Origin: Lachnospiraceae bacterium
Lineage (GTDB): Bacteria > Bacillota > Clostridia > Lachnospirales > Lachnospiraceae
Length of the DNA stretch: 64,000 nt
Direction: 5' to 3'
NCBI GenBank assembly: GCA_015056735.1
Contig: SVFT01000007.1
Coordinates: forward strand, 1-64,000
Part shown: positions 44,903 through 53,686 of the stretch, piece by piece
How positions within the stretch are numbered: the stretch's first letter is position 1
How the letters are laid out: each line of letters opens with the position of its first letter
The notes under the pieces: generated by a model
The model's database searches: none
The model's input: only the letters and a program-made list of their open reading frames with translations
What the model was told of the DNA's origin: nothing
Made by a program: the position numbers and the translations under genes

Positions 44903-44930
44903 CAAGAAGTGGCAGAGATGTCACTTCTTG
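44903..44930 (+). terminator. Hairpin after pheT
   Basis: CAAGAAGTGGCA pairs with TGTCACTTCTTG (12 bp, one G-U) around a GAGA loop. The T tail is weak (ttcgttg), so it may be a partial terminator or an RNA-stabilising stem. Confidence 0.55.
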
Positions 44931-44966
44931 TTCGTTGAACAAGACAGGCAAGAGAGGGAACGGAAG

Positions 44967-46382
44967 ATGGATAAGAAAAATGTTTGGGACACCTATTCGG
45001 CACATCAGTTAAAAGAACTTGAGGTGCACGCACAGGAATATATGGCATTTCTTGACTGTGGCAAGACCGAGCGGGAATGCGTGGAGCAGATCGTCAATCA
45101 GGCTGAGGTAGCGGGCTATGTGCCGCTTAAAACAGTGATCGATCAAAAGAAGAAGGTAAAGCCGGGCGACAAGATTTATGCTGTATTGATGAATAAGACG
45201 ATCGTGCTTTTTCATATCGGCAGGAACCCGCTGGAAAGCGGCATGAACATTCTCGGCGCACACATCGATTCTCCGCGTATGGATGTGAAGCAGGATCCCT
45301 TATATGAGGACAGCGGCATTGCATATCTGGATACGCACTATTATGGCGGTGTGAAGAAATATCAGTGGGTGACGATCCCGCTTGCACTGCATGGCGTGGC
45401 GGTTAAGAAGGATGGGACGACGATCGAGTTTAACCTGGGTGAAGAAGATGACGATCCCGTATTCTTTGTATCCGATCTTTTGATCCATCTTGCACAGGAG
45501 CAGATGGAAAAGAAGGCAAATAAAGTGATCGAAGGCGAAGCGCTTGATATCATCGTCGGGAACAGACCGCTTAAGGTCGCAAAGTCCAAGGATCCTGACA
45601 AGAACCTGAAGGATCCCGTGAAGATGGCGATCCTGAAGCTTTTAAAAGATGAATATGATATGGACGAAGAGGATTTTCTCTCCGCAGAGCTGGAAGTCGT
45701 TCCAGCAGGGCGTGCCAGAGAAGCGGGCTTGGACCGCAGCATGATCCTTGCATACGGGCAGGATGACCGCGTTTGCGCATTCTCATCCTTAAAGGCGATG
45801 CTGGAACTGAAAGAGACACCGAAGCGTACGGCATGCTGCATTCTGGTTGACAAGGAGGAGATCGGCAGTGTCGGCGCGACCGGCATGCGTTCGCACTTCT
45901 TTGAAAACTGTGTCGGCGAGATCATGGCGCTTAACGCAGGTTCTTATAACGACCTGATGTTAAAGAGATGCCTTGCAAATTCCTGCATGCTTTCTTCCGA
46001 TGTCAGTGCTGCATTTGATCCTTCTTATGCATCCTCGTTCGAAAAAAAGAATGCTGCATTTCTTGGAAATGGCATTGTGTTCAACAAGTTTACCGGTTCA
46101 CGCGGCAAGAGCGGATCCAATGATGCAAATGCGGAATACATGGCGTATCTGCGCGATATTTTTGCAAAAGAAAAAGTTACGTTCCAGACGGCCGAACTTG
46201 GTAAGGTCGATCTTGGAGGCGGCGGTACGATCGCCTATATTCTCGCACTTTACGGTATGAATGTGATCGACAGCGGCGTTGCGGTCCTGAATATGCATGC
46301 ACCCTGGGAAGCAACGAGCAAGGCGGATGTCTATGAGGCAAAGCGCGGCTATGCGGCATTTTTGAAATACGAAGGATTATAG
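44967..46382 (+). CDS. M18 family aminopeptidase
   Basis: A 471-aa metallo-aminopeptidase of the M18 (aspartyl aminopeptidase) family. Metal and catalytic motifs are present: [10 protein letters not shown] (~104-113), [13 protein letters not shown] (~300-312) and a late NMHAPWE His (~448). I use the ATG at 44967, behind AGAGGGAAC. It works on peptides in the cytoplasm. It precedes queA by 1 base. Confidence 0.93.
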   Translation: MDKKNVWDTYSAHQLKELEVHAQEYMAFLDCGKTERECVEQIVNQAEVAGYVPLKTVIDQKKKVKPGDKIYAVLMNKTIVLFHIGRNPLESGMNILGAHIDSPRMDVKQDPLYEDSGIAYLDTHYYGGVKKYQWVTIPLALHGVAVKKDGTTIEFNLGEEDDDPVFFVSDLLIHLAQEQMEKKANKVIEGEALDIIVGNRPLKVAKSKDPDKNLKDPVKMAILKLLKDEYDMDEEDFLSAELEVVPAGRAREAGLDRSMILAYGQDDRVCAFSSLKAMLELKETPKRTACCILVDKEEIGSVGATGMRSHFFENCVGEIMALNAGSYNDLMLKRCLANSCMLSSDVSAAFDPSYASSFEKKNAAFLGNGIVFNKFTGSRGKSGSNDANAEYMAYLRDIFAKEKVTFQTAELGKVDLGGGGTIAYILALYGMNVIDSGVAVLNMHAPWEATSKADVYEAKRGYAAFLKYEGL

Positions 46383-46383
46383 A

Positions 46384-47418
46384 ATGGATGGACTCAAGAC
46401 TGCGGATTATTACTTTGACCTTCCGAAGGAACTGATCGCACAGGACCCTTTGGAAGATCGAAGCAGTTCGCGTTTACTGACTTTGGACAAAAAAACAGGC
46501 GCGACGTCGCATCATCACTTTAAGGAGATCGTTGATTTCCTTCATGAGGGTGACTGCCTCGTGCTTAACAATACAAAGGTGATCCCCGCAAGGCTGTATG
46601 GCGTGAAGGAAGAGACGGGCGCTGTGATCGAAGTGCTCCTTTTAAAGCGCGGAGAGAATGATGTCTGGGAGACCCTGGTAAAGCCCGGCAAGAAAGCAAA
46701 GCCCGGAACGAAGCTTTCTTTTGGCGACGGTCAGTTAAAAGCCGAAGTGATCGATACACTGGAAGACGGCAATCGGATGATCCGTTTTTCGTATGACGGT
46801 ATCTGGGAAGAGATCCTTGACAGCCTCGGAGAGATGCCTCTGCCTCCTTATATCACGCATAAACTGCAGGACCGTAATCGTTACCAGACGGTTTATGCGA
46901 AATATGACGGCAGTGCAGCTGCACCTACGGCAGGACTTCATTTTACAACGGATCTTTTAAAGCAGATCGAAGAGCGCGGGATCAGGATCGCCTACGTGAC
47001 GCTCCATGTCGGGCTTGGCACATTTCGCCCCGTTAAAGTCGATGATGTCACGCAGCATCATATGCATTCGGAATACTATCAGGTTACAAAAGAGGCGGCT
47101 GATCTGATCAACAGCACAAAGAAAGCCGGCGGACGTGTGATCTGCGTAGGGACTACGAGCTGCCGCACGATCGAAAGCGCTGCCGATGAGAATGGCATCG
47201 TACAGGCTAAGTGCGACAATACAGAGATCTTCATTTATCCCGGCTACCGTTTCAAGGTTCTGGATGCGCTGATCACGAACTTTCACCTTCCCGAATCGAC
47301 GCTTCTGATGCTTGTATCTGCATTGGCGGGGCGGGAACATGTGCTTGCGGCTTATGAAGAAGCGATCAGAGAGAGGTATCGATTCTTTAGTTTCGGTGAT
47401 GCAATGTTCATATCCTGA
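46384..47418 (+). CDS. queA: tRNA preQ1(34) S-adenosylmethionine ribosyltransferase-isomerase
   Basis: QueA converts preQ1 at tRNA position 34 to epoxyqueuosine. The 344-aa protein has the family start [13 protein letters not shown]-like text and the segments APTAGLHFT and [11 protein letters not shown], with [20 protein letters not shown] near the end. Other queuosine genes are not in the window. It starts 1 base after the M18 gene stop. Confidence 0.96.
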   Translation: MDGLKTADYYFDLPKELIAQDPLEDRSSSRLLTLDKKTGATSHHHFKEIVDFLHEGDCLVLNNTKVIPARLYGVKEETGAVIEVLLLKRGENDVWETLVKPGKKAKPGTKLSFGDGQLKAEVIDTLEDGNRMIRFSYDGIWEEILDSLGEMPLPPYITHKLQDRNRYQTVYAKYDGSAAAPTAGLHFTTDLLKQIEERGIRIAYVTLHVGLGTFRPVKVDDVTQHHMHSEYYQVTKEAADLINSTKKAGGRVICVGTTSCRTIESAADENGIVQAKCDNTEIFIYPGYRFKVLDALITNFHLPESTLLMLVSALAGREHVLAAYEEAIRERYRFFSFGDAMFIS

Positions 47419-47495
47419 TCATCAATACGGCGCTTTACAAACAACTTAAATTCTTTTATCATGATGATATAAGGGGTACGAAAGGGGAGGTTACC

Positions 47496-47828
47496 ATGGA
47501 AGACAGAAGGAAAAATGTCAGAAGCAAACTGGAATCTCGGATCCTGATCAAGCGTCTTGATCAGAAAGACCAGGAAATGAATATCGAAGTGATCGATGTT
47601 TCCAAGACAGGCGTTGGTTTTTCGTGCAGTGAGCCGCTCATGATCGGTTCGGTCTATGAGACTTTTTTGACGATCTGGACCAAGGAAGTACTCCACGCAT
47701 TTGTTGAGATCGTGCGTATCGTTAAGGAAGAAGACCGTTATGTGTACGGTGCGATCTTTATTGGCATGCCGGAACTGGAAGCAAAGCGGATCGAAGTATA
47801 TCAGATGTTTGAACAAGAGAATCAATAA
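47496..47828 (+). CDS. PilZ domain protein
   Basis: A 110-aa stand-alone PilZ domain. The c-di-GMP-binding motifs are an arginine cluster DRRKNVRSKLE (residues 3-13) and DVSKTGVGF (the D-x-S-x-x-G motif, ~36-44). It probably binds cyclic di-GMP and acts by protein contact. GGGGAGG precedes the ATG; a terminator follows. It is unusual in being close to no motility or polymer gene. Confidence 0.88.
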   Translation: MEDRRKNVRSKLESRILIKRLDQKDQEMNIEVIDVSKTGVGFSCSEPLMIGSVYETFLTIWTKEVLHAFVEIVRIVKEEDRYVYGAIFIGMPELEAKRIEVYQMFEQENQ

Positions 47829-47835
47829 GTATTTT

Positions 47836-47863
47836 AAAAGGACTGCCGCTGCAGTCCTTTTTT
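47836..47863 (+). terminator. Terminator of the PilZ gene
   Basis: A perfect 11-bp stem AAAAGGACTGC / GCAGTCCTTTT with a CGCT loop and further T residues. Confidence 0.9.
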
Positions 47864-47873
47864 ATGCATAAAG

Positions 47874-47900
47874 AAGCGGCAGGCGAAAAGCCCGCCGCTT
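47874..47900 (-). terminator. Terminator of the aroF-tyrA-aroA operon
   Basis: AAGCGGC / GCCGCTT with an inner GGC / GCC pair and GAAAA loop lies just past the aroA stop. The T tail on the minus strand is short (CTTTATG), so confidence is moderate. Confidence 0.6.
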
Positions 47901-47912
47901 TTACGTTTACTT

Positions 47913-49190
47913 TTATTTTGCAAGTGCTGCAAGATCCGTGAAGAAATCAGGGTAAGAAATGCGTACGCAATCTTTGCTGTCTAAGTCGATCGTTACACCG
48001 AGCGCTGTCTGTGCGACTGCAAAACTCATAGCGATCCGATGATCGAGATAGGTCTTGATCTTCGCTGTATGAAGCCGGTTTCCGCCATTGATCACAAGGC
48101 CGTCAGGGAGTTCTGTCACATCAGCGCCCATTGCAGTCAGACCTTCCATGATCGCTTTGATCCTGTCTGATTCTTTGACGCGAAGTTCTGCCGCATCCCT
48201 GATCGTTGTGGTTCCGTCTGCAAAGGCTGCCATGACAGCGATCATCGGAAGCTCATCGATCAGCGTCGGGATGAGATCACCGCTGATGTCTGTGCCGATA
48301 AGAGGTGCGTATCTGATGATAAGATCTGCGACGGGTTCGCCGCTGACGGTTCGTACATTTTCTGCGCGGATATCAGCCCCCATCGCTTTGGCAACACGCA
48401 GGATACCGTCGCGTGTCGGATTGATACCGACATGCTCAAGACGTACTTCTGAGCCCTCGATCAGACTTGCTGCCGCGATAAAATATGCAGCGGATGAGAT
48501 ATCGCCCGGCACTGTTACATCGAGCGGGTTTAAACGATCGCATGTGCTGACGCATACACTTTTTGTATTTTCATCTGTCAGGATCGGAGCGCCGCATGCA
48601 TTGAGCATACGCTCTGTATGATCGCGCGAGATCGCCGGTTCCGTTACGATCGTCTGACCTTTTGCATAGAGACCTGCAAGCAGGATACAGGATTTGACCT
48701 GTGCGGAAGCAACAGGAGAGTGGTAGGTGATGCCCGAAAGTGTCGTTCCGTCGATCGAAAGCGGTGCGCAGCCGTTATCATTGACACTGACAATATGTGC
48801 GCCCATCTGCTTGAGCGGTTCCATGATCCGCTTCATGGGACGTTTTTGGATCGAAGCATCACCGGTGATCATGGTGTGAAAAGGCTGCGCAGCCAGAATG
48901 CCTGAGATCAGGCGGGTCGTTGTCCCGCTGTTTTGTGCATTCAGCGTTTCTGCCGGCGCCTTCAGACCATGCAGGCCGAGACCTTTTACAATGATCTCCG
49001 ACTTTGATGAGCCTTCGATCGATACGCCCATCTTACGAAAGCAATCGGCGGTCGCCATACAATCGGCGCTGTCCAGAAGTCCGATGATGCGGCTTTTGCC
49101 TGTTGCAAGTGCGGAAAACATGATCGCACGATGTGAGATGGATTTATCGCCGGGAACTTTGAGCGTTCCCTTAAGCGGTTGAACTGTCAT
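47913..49190 (-). CDS. aroA: 3-phosphoshikimate 1-carboxyvinyltransferase (EPSP synthase)
   Basis: AroA joins PEP to shikimate 3-phosphate. The 425-aa protein begins with VPGDKSISHRA and has LNAQNSGTTTRL, ELRVKESDRI and DHRIAMSFAV, all substrate-site motifs. It is the last gene of a minus-strand operon after aroF and tyrA. An 18-base gap separates it from tyrA. NAQNSGTTTR corresponds to the usual NAGTAMR region with changes seen in class II enzymes. Confidence 0.95.
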   Translation of the reverse strand: MTVQPLKGTLKVPGDKSISHRAIMFSALATGKSRIIGLLDSADCMATADCFRKMGVSIEGSSKSEIIVKGLGLHGLKAPAETLNAQNSGTTTRLISGILAAQPFHTMITGDASIQKRPMKRIMEPLKQMGAHIVSVNDNGCAPLSIDGTTLSGITYHSPVASAQVKSCILLAGLYAKGQTIVTEPAISRDHTERMLNACGAPILTDENTKSVCVSTCDRLNPLDVTVPGDISSAAYFIAAASLIEGSEVRLEHVGINPTRDGILRVAKAMGADIRAENVRTVSGEPVADLIIRYAPLIGTDISGDLIPTLIDELPMIAVMAAFADGTTTIRDAAELRVKESDRIKAIMEGLTAMGADVTELPDGLVINGGNRLHTAKIKTYLDHRIAMSFAVAQTALGVTIDLDSKDCVRISYPDFFTDLAALAK

Positions 49191-49207
49191 AGTTAAGGTA
49201 TATCCTT

Positions 49208-50071
49208 TCAGAATGAATCCCGGTAGGCCTTCGCCTTTTCAAAAAAAGCGTGAAGTGCAGGACCGTTTTTGCCTTTGAGGAGCGTCTGCACCTCTTTCAG
49301 GATCTGAATGTAGCGACCCAGCATGTCTTCGATATTATCAAGATTATCCATGCAGATCTGTTCCCACATGTCCGGAGAAGAGGAGGCAACACGGGTGATG
49401 TCTTTAAATCCGCCGGCTGCGAGGAGTTTCATAAGGCCGTCTTTTTCATCCGCGTCTTTAACAAGGTTGACAAGCGAATAGGCCGCCAGGTGCGGAAGAT
49501 GACTGATCGCGGAGACCAGCACATCGTGATGCGCCGGGGAGATGACCATTGGCCGTGCCCCGATCGCTGACAGCAGGTTTTCCAAAAAGGAAACTTTTTC
49601 ATTAGGGACGTCGCAGGCGGGCGTCAGAAGAAAATAAGCATCCTGATAGAGTGAATCAGTCGCGCTTTCGTAGCCGAAGCGCTCTTTTCCGGCCATTGGG
49701 TGTCCGCCGATAAAACATTTTGAAAATCCGACTGTTTGCGCAATTGAAACAATTTTGTTTTTTACGGAGCCTACATCTGTAATAATTCCGTCATAATTGC
49801 AGGAAAAGCGAAGATTTTGCAAGATTTTTTCATTTTCCAGCACAGGAGCGCATAGAAAAATGATATCATATGCAGGAATTCCTGCATTTATGTCACCCAT
49901 AATTGCATCGCAAATTCCGTCTTTTTGCGCCTGCTCCAATGATCTCTGATCGGGATTATACACGGAAATCCTTATTTTAGGCGCAATTCTCTTTAATGAT
50001 TTTGCTATTGAGCCGCCGATCAGGCCTAAGCCAATGAAAAGACAATTCAAATTATTGTAAACTTCATGCAT
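49208..50071 (-). CDS. tyrA: Prephenate dehydrogenase
   Basis: TyrA makes 4-hydroxyphenylpyruvate for tyrosine synthesis. The 287-aa protein has an N-terminal dinucleotide fold (GLGLIGGSIAK), the GGHPMAGKE active-site loop (~130-138) and the SHLPH helix. No C-terminal ACT domain is present, as the protein is of the short type. The 5' half (49730-50071) is visibly richer in A and T and uses codons unlike the 3' half and neighbours, perhaps a recombined segment. Confidence 0.94.
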   Translation of the reverse strand: MHEVYNNLNCLFIGLGLIGGSIAKSLKRIAPKIRISVYNPDQRSLEQAQKDGICDAIMGDINAGIPAYDIIFLCAPVLENEKILQNLRFSCNYDGIITDVGSVKNKIVSIAQTVGFSKCFIGGHPMAGKERFGYESATDSLYQDAYFLLTPACDVPNEKVSFLENLLSAIGARPMVISPAHHDVLVSAISHLPHLAAYSLVNLVKDADEKDGLMKLLAAGGFKDITRVASSSPDMWEQICMDNLDNIEDMLGRYIQILKEVQTLLKGKNGPALHAFFEKAKAYRDSF

Positions 50072-50083
50072 CGATCAGAAACC

Positions 50084-51097
50084 TCAGAATTTTTTGTTTT
50101 CAAGTTCAGCAAGAGGACGCAGAGATCTGCACAGCTCATCAAACTTTTCAAAGGTGAGAGACTGCGGACCGTCAGACATCGCTCTTGCGGGATCGTGATG
50201 TACTTCGATCTCAAGACCGTCACAGCCACAAGCGACTGCAGCCTTGGAGACGGGCGTTACATATTTGTAATGTCCGGTCGAATGCGAAGGGTCGACAATG
50301 ATCGGCAAGTGTGTTTTTTCTTTTAATACTGGAACGGCGCTGATATCAAGCGTGTTGCGCGTAGCCGTTTCATAGGTGCGGATGCCCCGTTCGCAGAGAA
50401 CGACGTTCGGATTACCTTCGGAGATGATATACTCAGCAGCGTTTAGCCATTCATCAATGGTAGCGGAGAGACCTCTTTTTAAAAGAACGGGAGTCTTTAC
50501 GCGGCCGACTTCCTTAAGAAGGCAGAAGTTCTGCATATTTCTGGCACCGATCTGAAGCATGTCCACGTATTTAACGGCAGCTTCAAGGGATGTAAGATCG
50601 ACAACCTCTGAAACGGTCGCAAGTCCGGTCTCTTTTCCGGCCGCCTGCATATACTTGAGCCCTTCCTCTTCCAGACCCTGAAAAGAGTAGGGCGAGGTCC
50701 TCGGCTTGTAAGCACCACCGCGGAGCATGGTGGCACCGCACGACTTTACGTGACGAGCAATGTTCACGAGCATTTCTTCGTTTTCCACGGCGCAGGGACC
50801 TGCGATCACGGTCAGCGTGTCGGGGCCGATCGATGTGTTTCCGACCCTGACTGTGGTCGCATCCGGATGGAATTTGCGATTGACCAGCTTATAGGATTCG
50901 GTAACGGGAACGATCCGATCCACATCTTTTAATGCGTTGATACCGCATTCTGTCAGCCTTGTCTTGTCGCCGACAACACCGATGATCGTCGTTGTGGTAC
51001 CTTCCGAAAGATGCGTTTTCAGTCCGTTTTCTTCGATATATTTTACGACTGCTTGCACGCTGTCGCGCGCAGCGCCCGGTTTCATGATAATGATCAT
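50084..51097 (-). CDS. aroF: 3-deoxy-7-phosphoheptulonate synthase (DAHP synthase, type I-beta)
   Basis: The first enzyme of aromatic amino acid synthesis. Residues ~1-70 form the ferredoxin-like N-terminal domain of the Thermotoga type, which in relatives gives feedback control by tyrosine or phenylalanine. The TIM barrel follows, with IAGPCAVEN, RGGAYKPRTSPYSFQG and VDPSHSTGH motifs. The start has AAGGAG upstream. It leads the aroF-tyrA-aroA operon, 12 bases before tyrA. Confidence 0.95.
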   Translation of the reverse strand: MIIIMKPGAARDSVQAVVKYIEENGLKTHLSEGTTTTIIGVVGDKTRLTECGINALKDVDRIVPVTESYKLVNRKFHPDATTVRVGNTSIGPDTLTVIAGPCAVENEEMLVNIARHVKSCGATMLRGGAYKPRTSPYSFQGLEEEGLKYMQAAGKETGLATVSEVVDLTSLEAAVKYVDMLQIGARNMQNFCLLKEVGRVKTPVLLKRGLSATIDEWLNAAEYIISEGNPNVVLCERGIRTYETATRNTLDISAVPVLKEKTHLPIIVDPSHSTGHYKYVTPVSKAAVACGCDGLEIEVHHDPARAMSDGPQSLTFEKFDELCRSLRPLAELENKKF

Positions 51098-51176
51098 TTC
51101 AGTGGATCTCCTTATTATTCTTGATTTCTGTGATTTTCATTTTGATACATCTTGACGTGCATCGCAAGTCTAAAAA

Positions 51177-51205
51177 ACCATAACACTTTAAAGCGTGAAA
51201 GTCAA
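51177..51205 (-). promoter_or_regulatory. Promoter of aroF-tyrA-aroA
   Basis: On the minus strand TTGACT (51205-51200), a 17-base spacer and TATGGT (51182-51177), with TG one base upstream of the -10 box. Confidence 0.65.
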
Positions 51206-51293
51206 TAGAAACAGCGCCTATTAAAAAAGACAGACATATTATACGAAAATATAGATGCATTAGCGACAAAATGTCCAAAATGACGGAAATGCC

Positions 51294-51322
51294 TTGCCAT
51301 TATAGGGGGTATTTAGTAAAAT
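51294..51322 (+). promoter_or_regulatory. Promoter of the EF-G-like gene
   Basis: TTGCCA (51294-51299), a 17-base spacer and TAAAAT (51317-51322). The leader to the ATG is ~80 bases. Confidence 0.75.
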
Positions 51323-51409
51323 ATTCTCATGGGATTCAAGGTCGGCACTAAATTTCCAATTAGGTCATGACATAATACCCAAATACATCCAAAATTGGAG
51401 GGAGTTTTT

Positions 51410-53500
51410 ATGAATGTTTACACAACTGACAAAATTCGAAATGTCGTGTTACTTGGACATGGCGGAGCCGGAAAGACCAGTCTGGCAGAGGCGATGGCTT
51501 ACTTAGCGGGCCTTACCTCCAGAATGGGTAAAGTTCCGGATGGAAATACGATCAGTGACTACGGAAAAGAAGAGCAGAAAAGAAAGTTTTCGATCAGTAC
51601 TTCCGTGATCCCGCTTGAATGGGAAGGCATCAAGATCAATGTTCTGGATGCACCGGGTTATTTCGATTTTGTCGGTGAGGTGGAAGAAGCGGTCAGCGCA
51701 GCTGATGCGGCGATCATTGTGGTTTCCGGTAAAGCGGGCGTGGAAGTCGGCACCGAGAAGGCATGGGACCTCTGTGAAAAATATAAACTGCCGCGTATGG
51801 TCTTTGTAACCGATATGGACGTGGATAATGCATCCTATCGTCAGGTTGTCGAGACAATGACGGAAAAGTACGGTAAGAAAATGGCGCCGTTTAACCTTCC
51901 GATCCGTGAGGACGAGAAGTTTGTCGGCTATGTCAATGTCATCAGCGAGACGGGCCACAGATGGCAGGGAAAAGATGTCGTTGACTGCGACGTACCGGAT
52001 TACAGTAAAGAGTACCTTGACCAGTACAGAGAGACATTGATGGAGACCGTTGCGGAAACGAGCGAAGAGTTTATGGACCGGTATTTCAGCGGCGATACGT
52101 TCTCTGAGGCTGAGATCAGAGCTGCGGTCCGGACCAATGTTATTGATTGTTCGATCGTGCCGATGTCAATGGGATCCAGCGTTCTGTGCCAGGGCGTTTA
52201 CACACTGCTCGATGATATCGTGAAGTACTTCCCGAGCCCGGAGGGAAGACCGATGGCAGGCGTGAACCTGAAGACCAACGAAGTGTTCGAAGCAAACTAT
52301 GATTTCGCAAAACCGAAGTCGGCATATATCTGGAAAACGATCGTGGATCCTTTTATCGGAAAGTATTCGCTTATCAAGGTTTGCTCCGGCGTTTTAAAGT
52401 CTGATGATCAGCTCTATAACCAGGATAAAGATGTAGATGAAAAAGTCGGCAAACTCTATGTCCTGCAGGGAAATAAGCCGATCGAAGTTCCCGAGCTTCA
52501 CGCAGGTGACATCGGCGCGCTTGCAAAAGTAACTGCGGCAAGAACGGGTGATACCCTTTCCACAAAGGCTGCACCGATCCGTTTCGGCAAGGCTGAGATT
52601 TCTGTTCCGTATACCTATATGCGTTATCGCGCAGTCAATAAGGCTGAGATCGATAAGGTGGCGCAGTCCCTGCAGAAGATGATGCACGAAGATCAGACGC
52701 TTAAGGTTGTCAATGATGCCGAGAACAGGCAGACGCTTCTTTACGGCATGGGCGATCAGCACCTTGATATCGTGGTAAGCAGACTGAAGAACGAATACAA
52801 AGTTGATGTTGAACTTGTGAAGCCCAAGGTTGCATTCCGCGAGACGATCCGGAAGAATTCCGATGTGGAATATAAATATAAGAAACAGTCCGGCGGACAC
52901 GGCCAATACGGCCACGTTAAGATGCGCTTTTCCGCGTCGGGCGACTTGGAGAAGCCGTATGTATTCGAGCAGGAAGTTGTCGGCGGTGCTGTTCCGAAGA
53001 ACTTCTTCCCGGCTGTTGAGAAGGGTATTCAGGAATCCGTCCTGAAAGGACCTATGGCGGCTTATCCCGTTGTCGGTGTGAAAGCTGTTTTGTACGATGG
53101 TTCCTATCACCCGGTAGATTCTTCCGAAATGGCATTCAAGACGGCGGCTATTCAGGCCTTCAAGAAAGGCTTTATGGAAGCACAGCCTATCCTGCTTGAG
53201 CCGATCGCATCCTTAAAGGTTACCGTCCCGGATCAGTATACCGGTGATGTAATGGGCGACCTTAACAAGCGCCGCGGAAGAGTGCTTGGCATGAACCCGA
53301 TCGGTGGCGGCAAGCAGCTGATCGAAGCGGATATTCCGATGACGGGCTTGTTCGGATATTGTACGGATCTGCGTTCCATGACAGGTGGACGCGGTGAGTA
53401 CTCTTATGAGTTTGCGCGTTATGAGCAGGCTCCGTCCGATGTTCAGGAAAAAGAAGTTGCAGAAAGAGCTTCCAAACTGGATAATGATGCGGAAGCCTAG
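51410..53500 (+). CDS. Elongation factor G-like translational GTPase (paralogue)
   Basis: A 696-aa GTPase with EF-G domain order I-V. G1 is GHGGAGKTS. G3 reads DAPGY, with Tyr84 where EF-G and EF-Tu have the catalytic His of DxPGH. G4 reads TDMD (134-137) rather than NKMD. These changes separate it from the main EF-G and place it with EF-G-like paralogues of uncertain role (perhaps ribosome recycling or stress). The ATG at 51410 has GGAGGGAG upstream; an in-frame TTG at 51395 is not used. It is alone in its operon. Confidence 0.9.
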   Translation: MNVYTTDKIRNVVLLGHGGAGKTSLAEAMAYLAGLTSRMGKVPDGNTISDYGKEEQKRKFSISTSVIPLEWEGIKINVLDAPGYFDFVGEVEEAVSAADAAIIVVSGKAGVEVGTEKAWDLCEKYKLPRMVFVTDMDVDNASYRQVVETMTEKYGKKMAPFNLPIREDEKFVGYVNVISETGHRWQGKDVVDCDVPDYSKEYLDQYRETLMETVAETSEEFMDRYFSGDTFSEAEIRAAVRTNVIDCSIVPMSMGSSVLCQGVYTLLDDIVKYFPSPEGRPMAGVNLKTNEVFEANYDFAKPKSAYIWKTIVDPFIGKYSLIKVCSGVLKSDDQLYNQDKDVDEKVGKLYVLQGNKPIEVPELHAGDIGALAKVTAARTGDTLSTKAAPIRFGKAEISVPYTYMRYRAVNKAEIDKVAQSLQKMMHEDQTLKVVNDAENRQTLLYGMGDQHLDIVVSRLKNEYKVDVELVKPKVAFRETIRKNSDVEYKYKKQSGGHGQYGHVKMRFSASGDLEKPYVFEQEVVGGAVPKNFFPAVEKGIQESVLKGPMAAYPVVGVKAVLYDGSYHPVDSSEMAFKTAAIQAFKKGFMEAQPILLEPIASLKVTVPDQYTGDVMGDLNKRRGRVLGMNPIGGGKQLIEADIPMTGLFGYCTDLRSMTGGRGEYSYEFARYEQAPSDVQEKEVAERASKLDNDAEA

Positions 53501-53521
53501 GGGGGTATTATATTACTATAT

Positions 53522-53554
53522 AAAAGGCGGGTCTCATTTGAGTCCCGTTCTTTT
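53522..53554 (+). terminator. Terminator of the EF-G-like gene
   Basis: CGGG-T-CTC / GAG-T-CCCG with an ATTT loop, extended by AAAAG / CTTTT, followed by T residues. Confidence 0.75.
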
Positions 53555-53616
53555 ATTTCATTAAATTCACCCGCGAAACTGTCGATATATATTACAGGGA
53601 GTACGCATATGCTTGG

Positions 53617-53645
53617 TTGACAAGTTGTGTGATTCTATGTAAACT
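53617..53645 (+). promoter_or_regulatory. Promoter of the secreted BspA-like gene
   Basis: TTGACA (53617-53622), a 17-base spacer and TAAACT (53640-53645). The GAAAGGAG ribosome site follows within 40 bases. Confidence 0.7.
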
Positions 53646-53686
53646 TATACTATATATTGTTATATGCCTTGAAAGGAGACAGAATA

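Larger units (their letters stand above)
51098..51409. other. Divergent intergenic region aroF / EF-G-like gene
   Basis: This ~310-base stretch holds the two promoters described separately and their leaders. A short palindrome, GTCATGAC, lies at ~51364-51371. No reading frame, RNA fold of a known class or repeat was seen. Confidence 0.6.

Noticed and set aside
44028-45005. Minus-strand frame of 325 codons across pheT
   Set aside because: pheT is unmistakable and the frame crosses its terminator hairpin.
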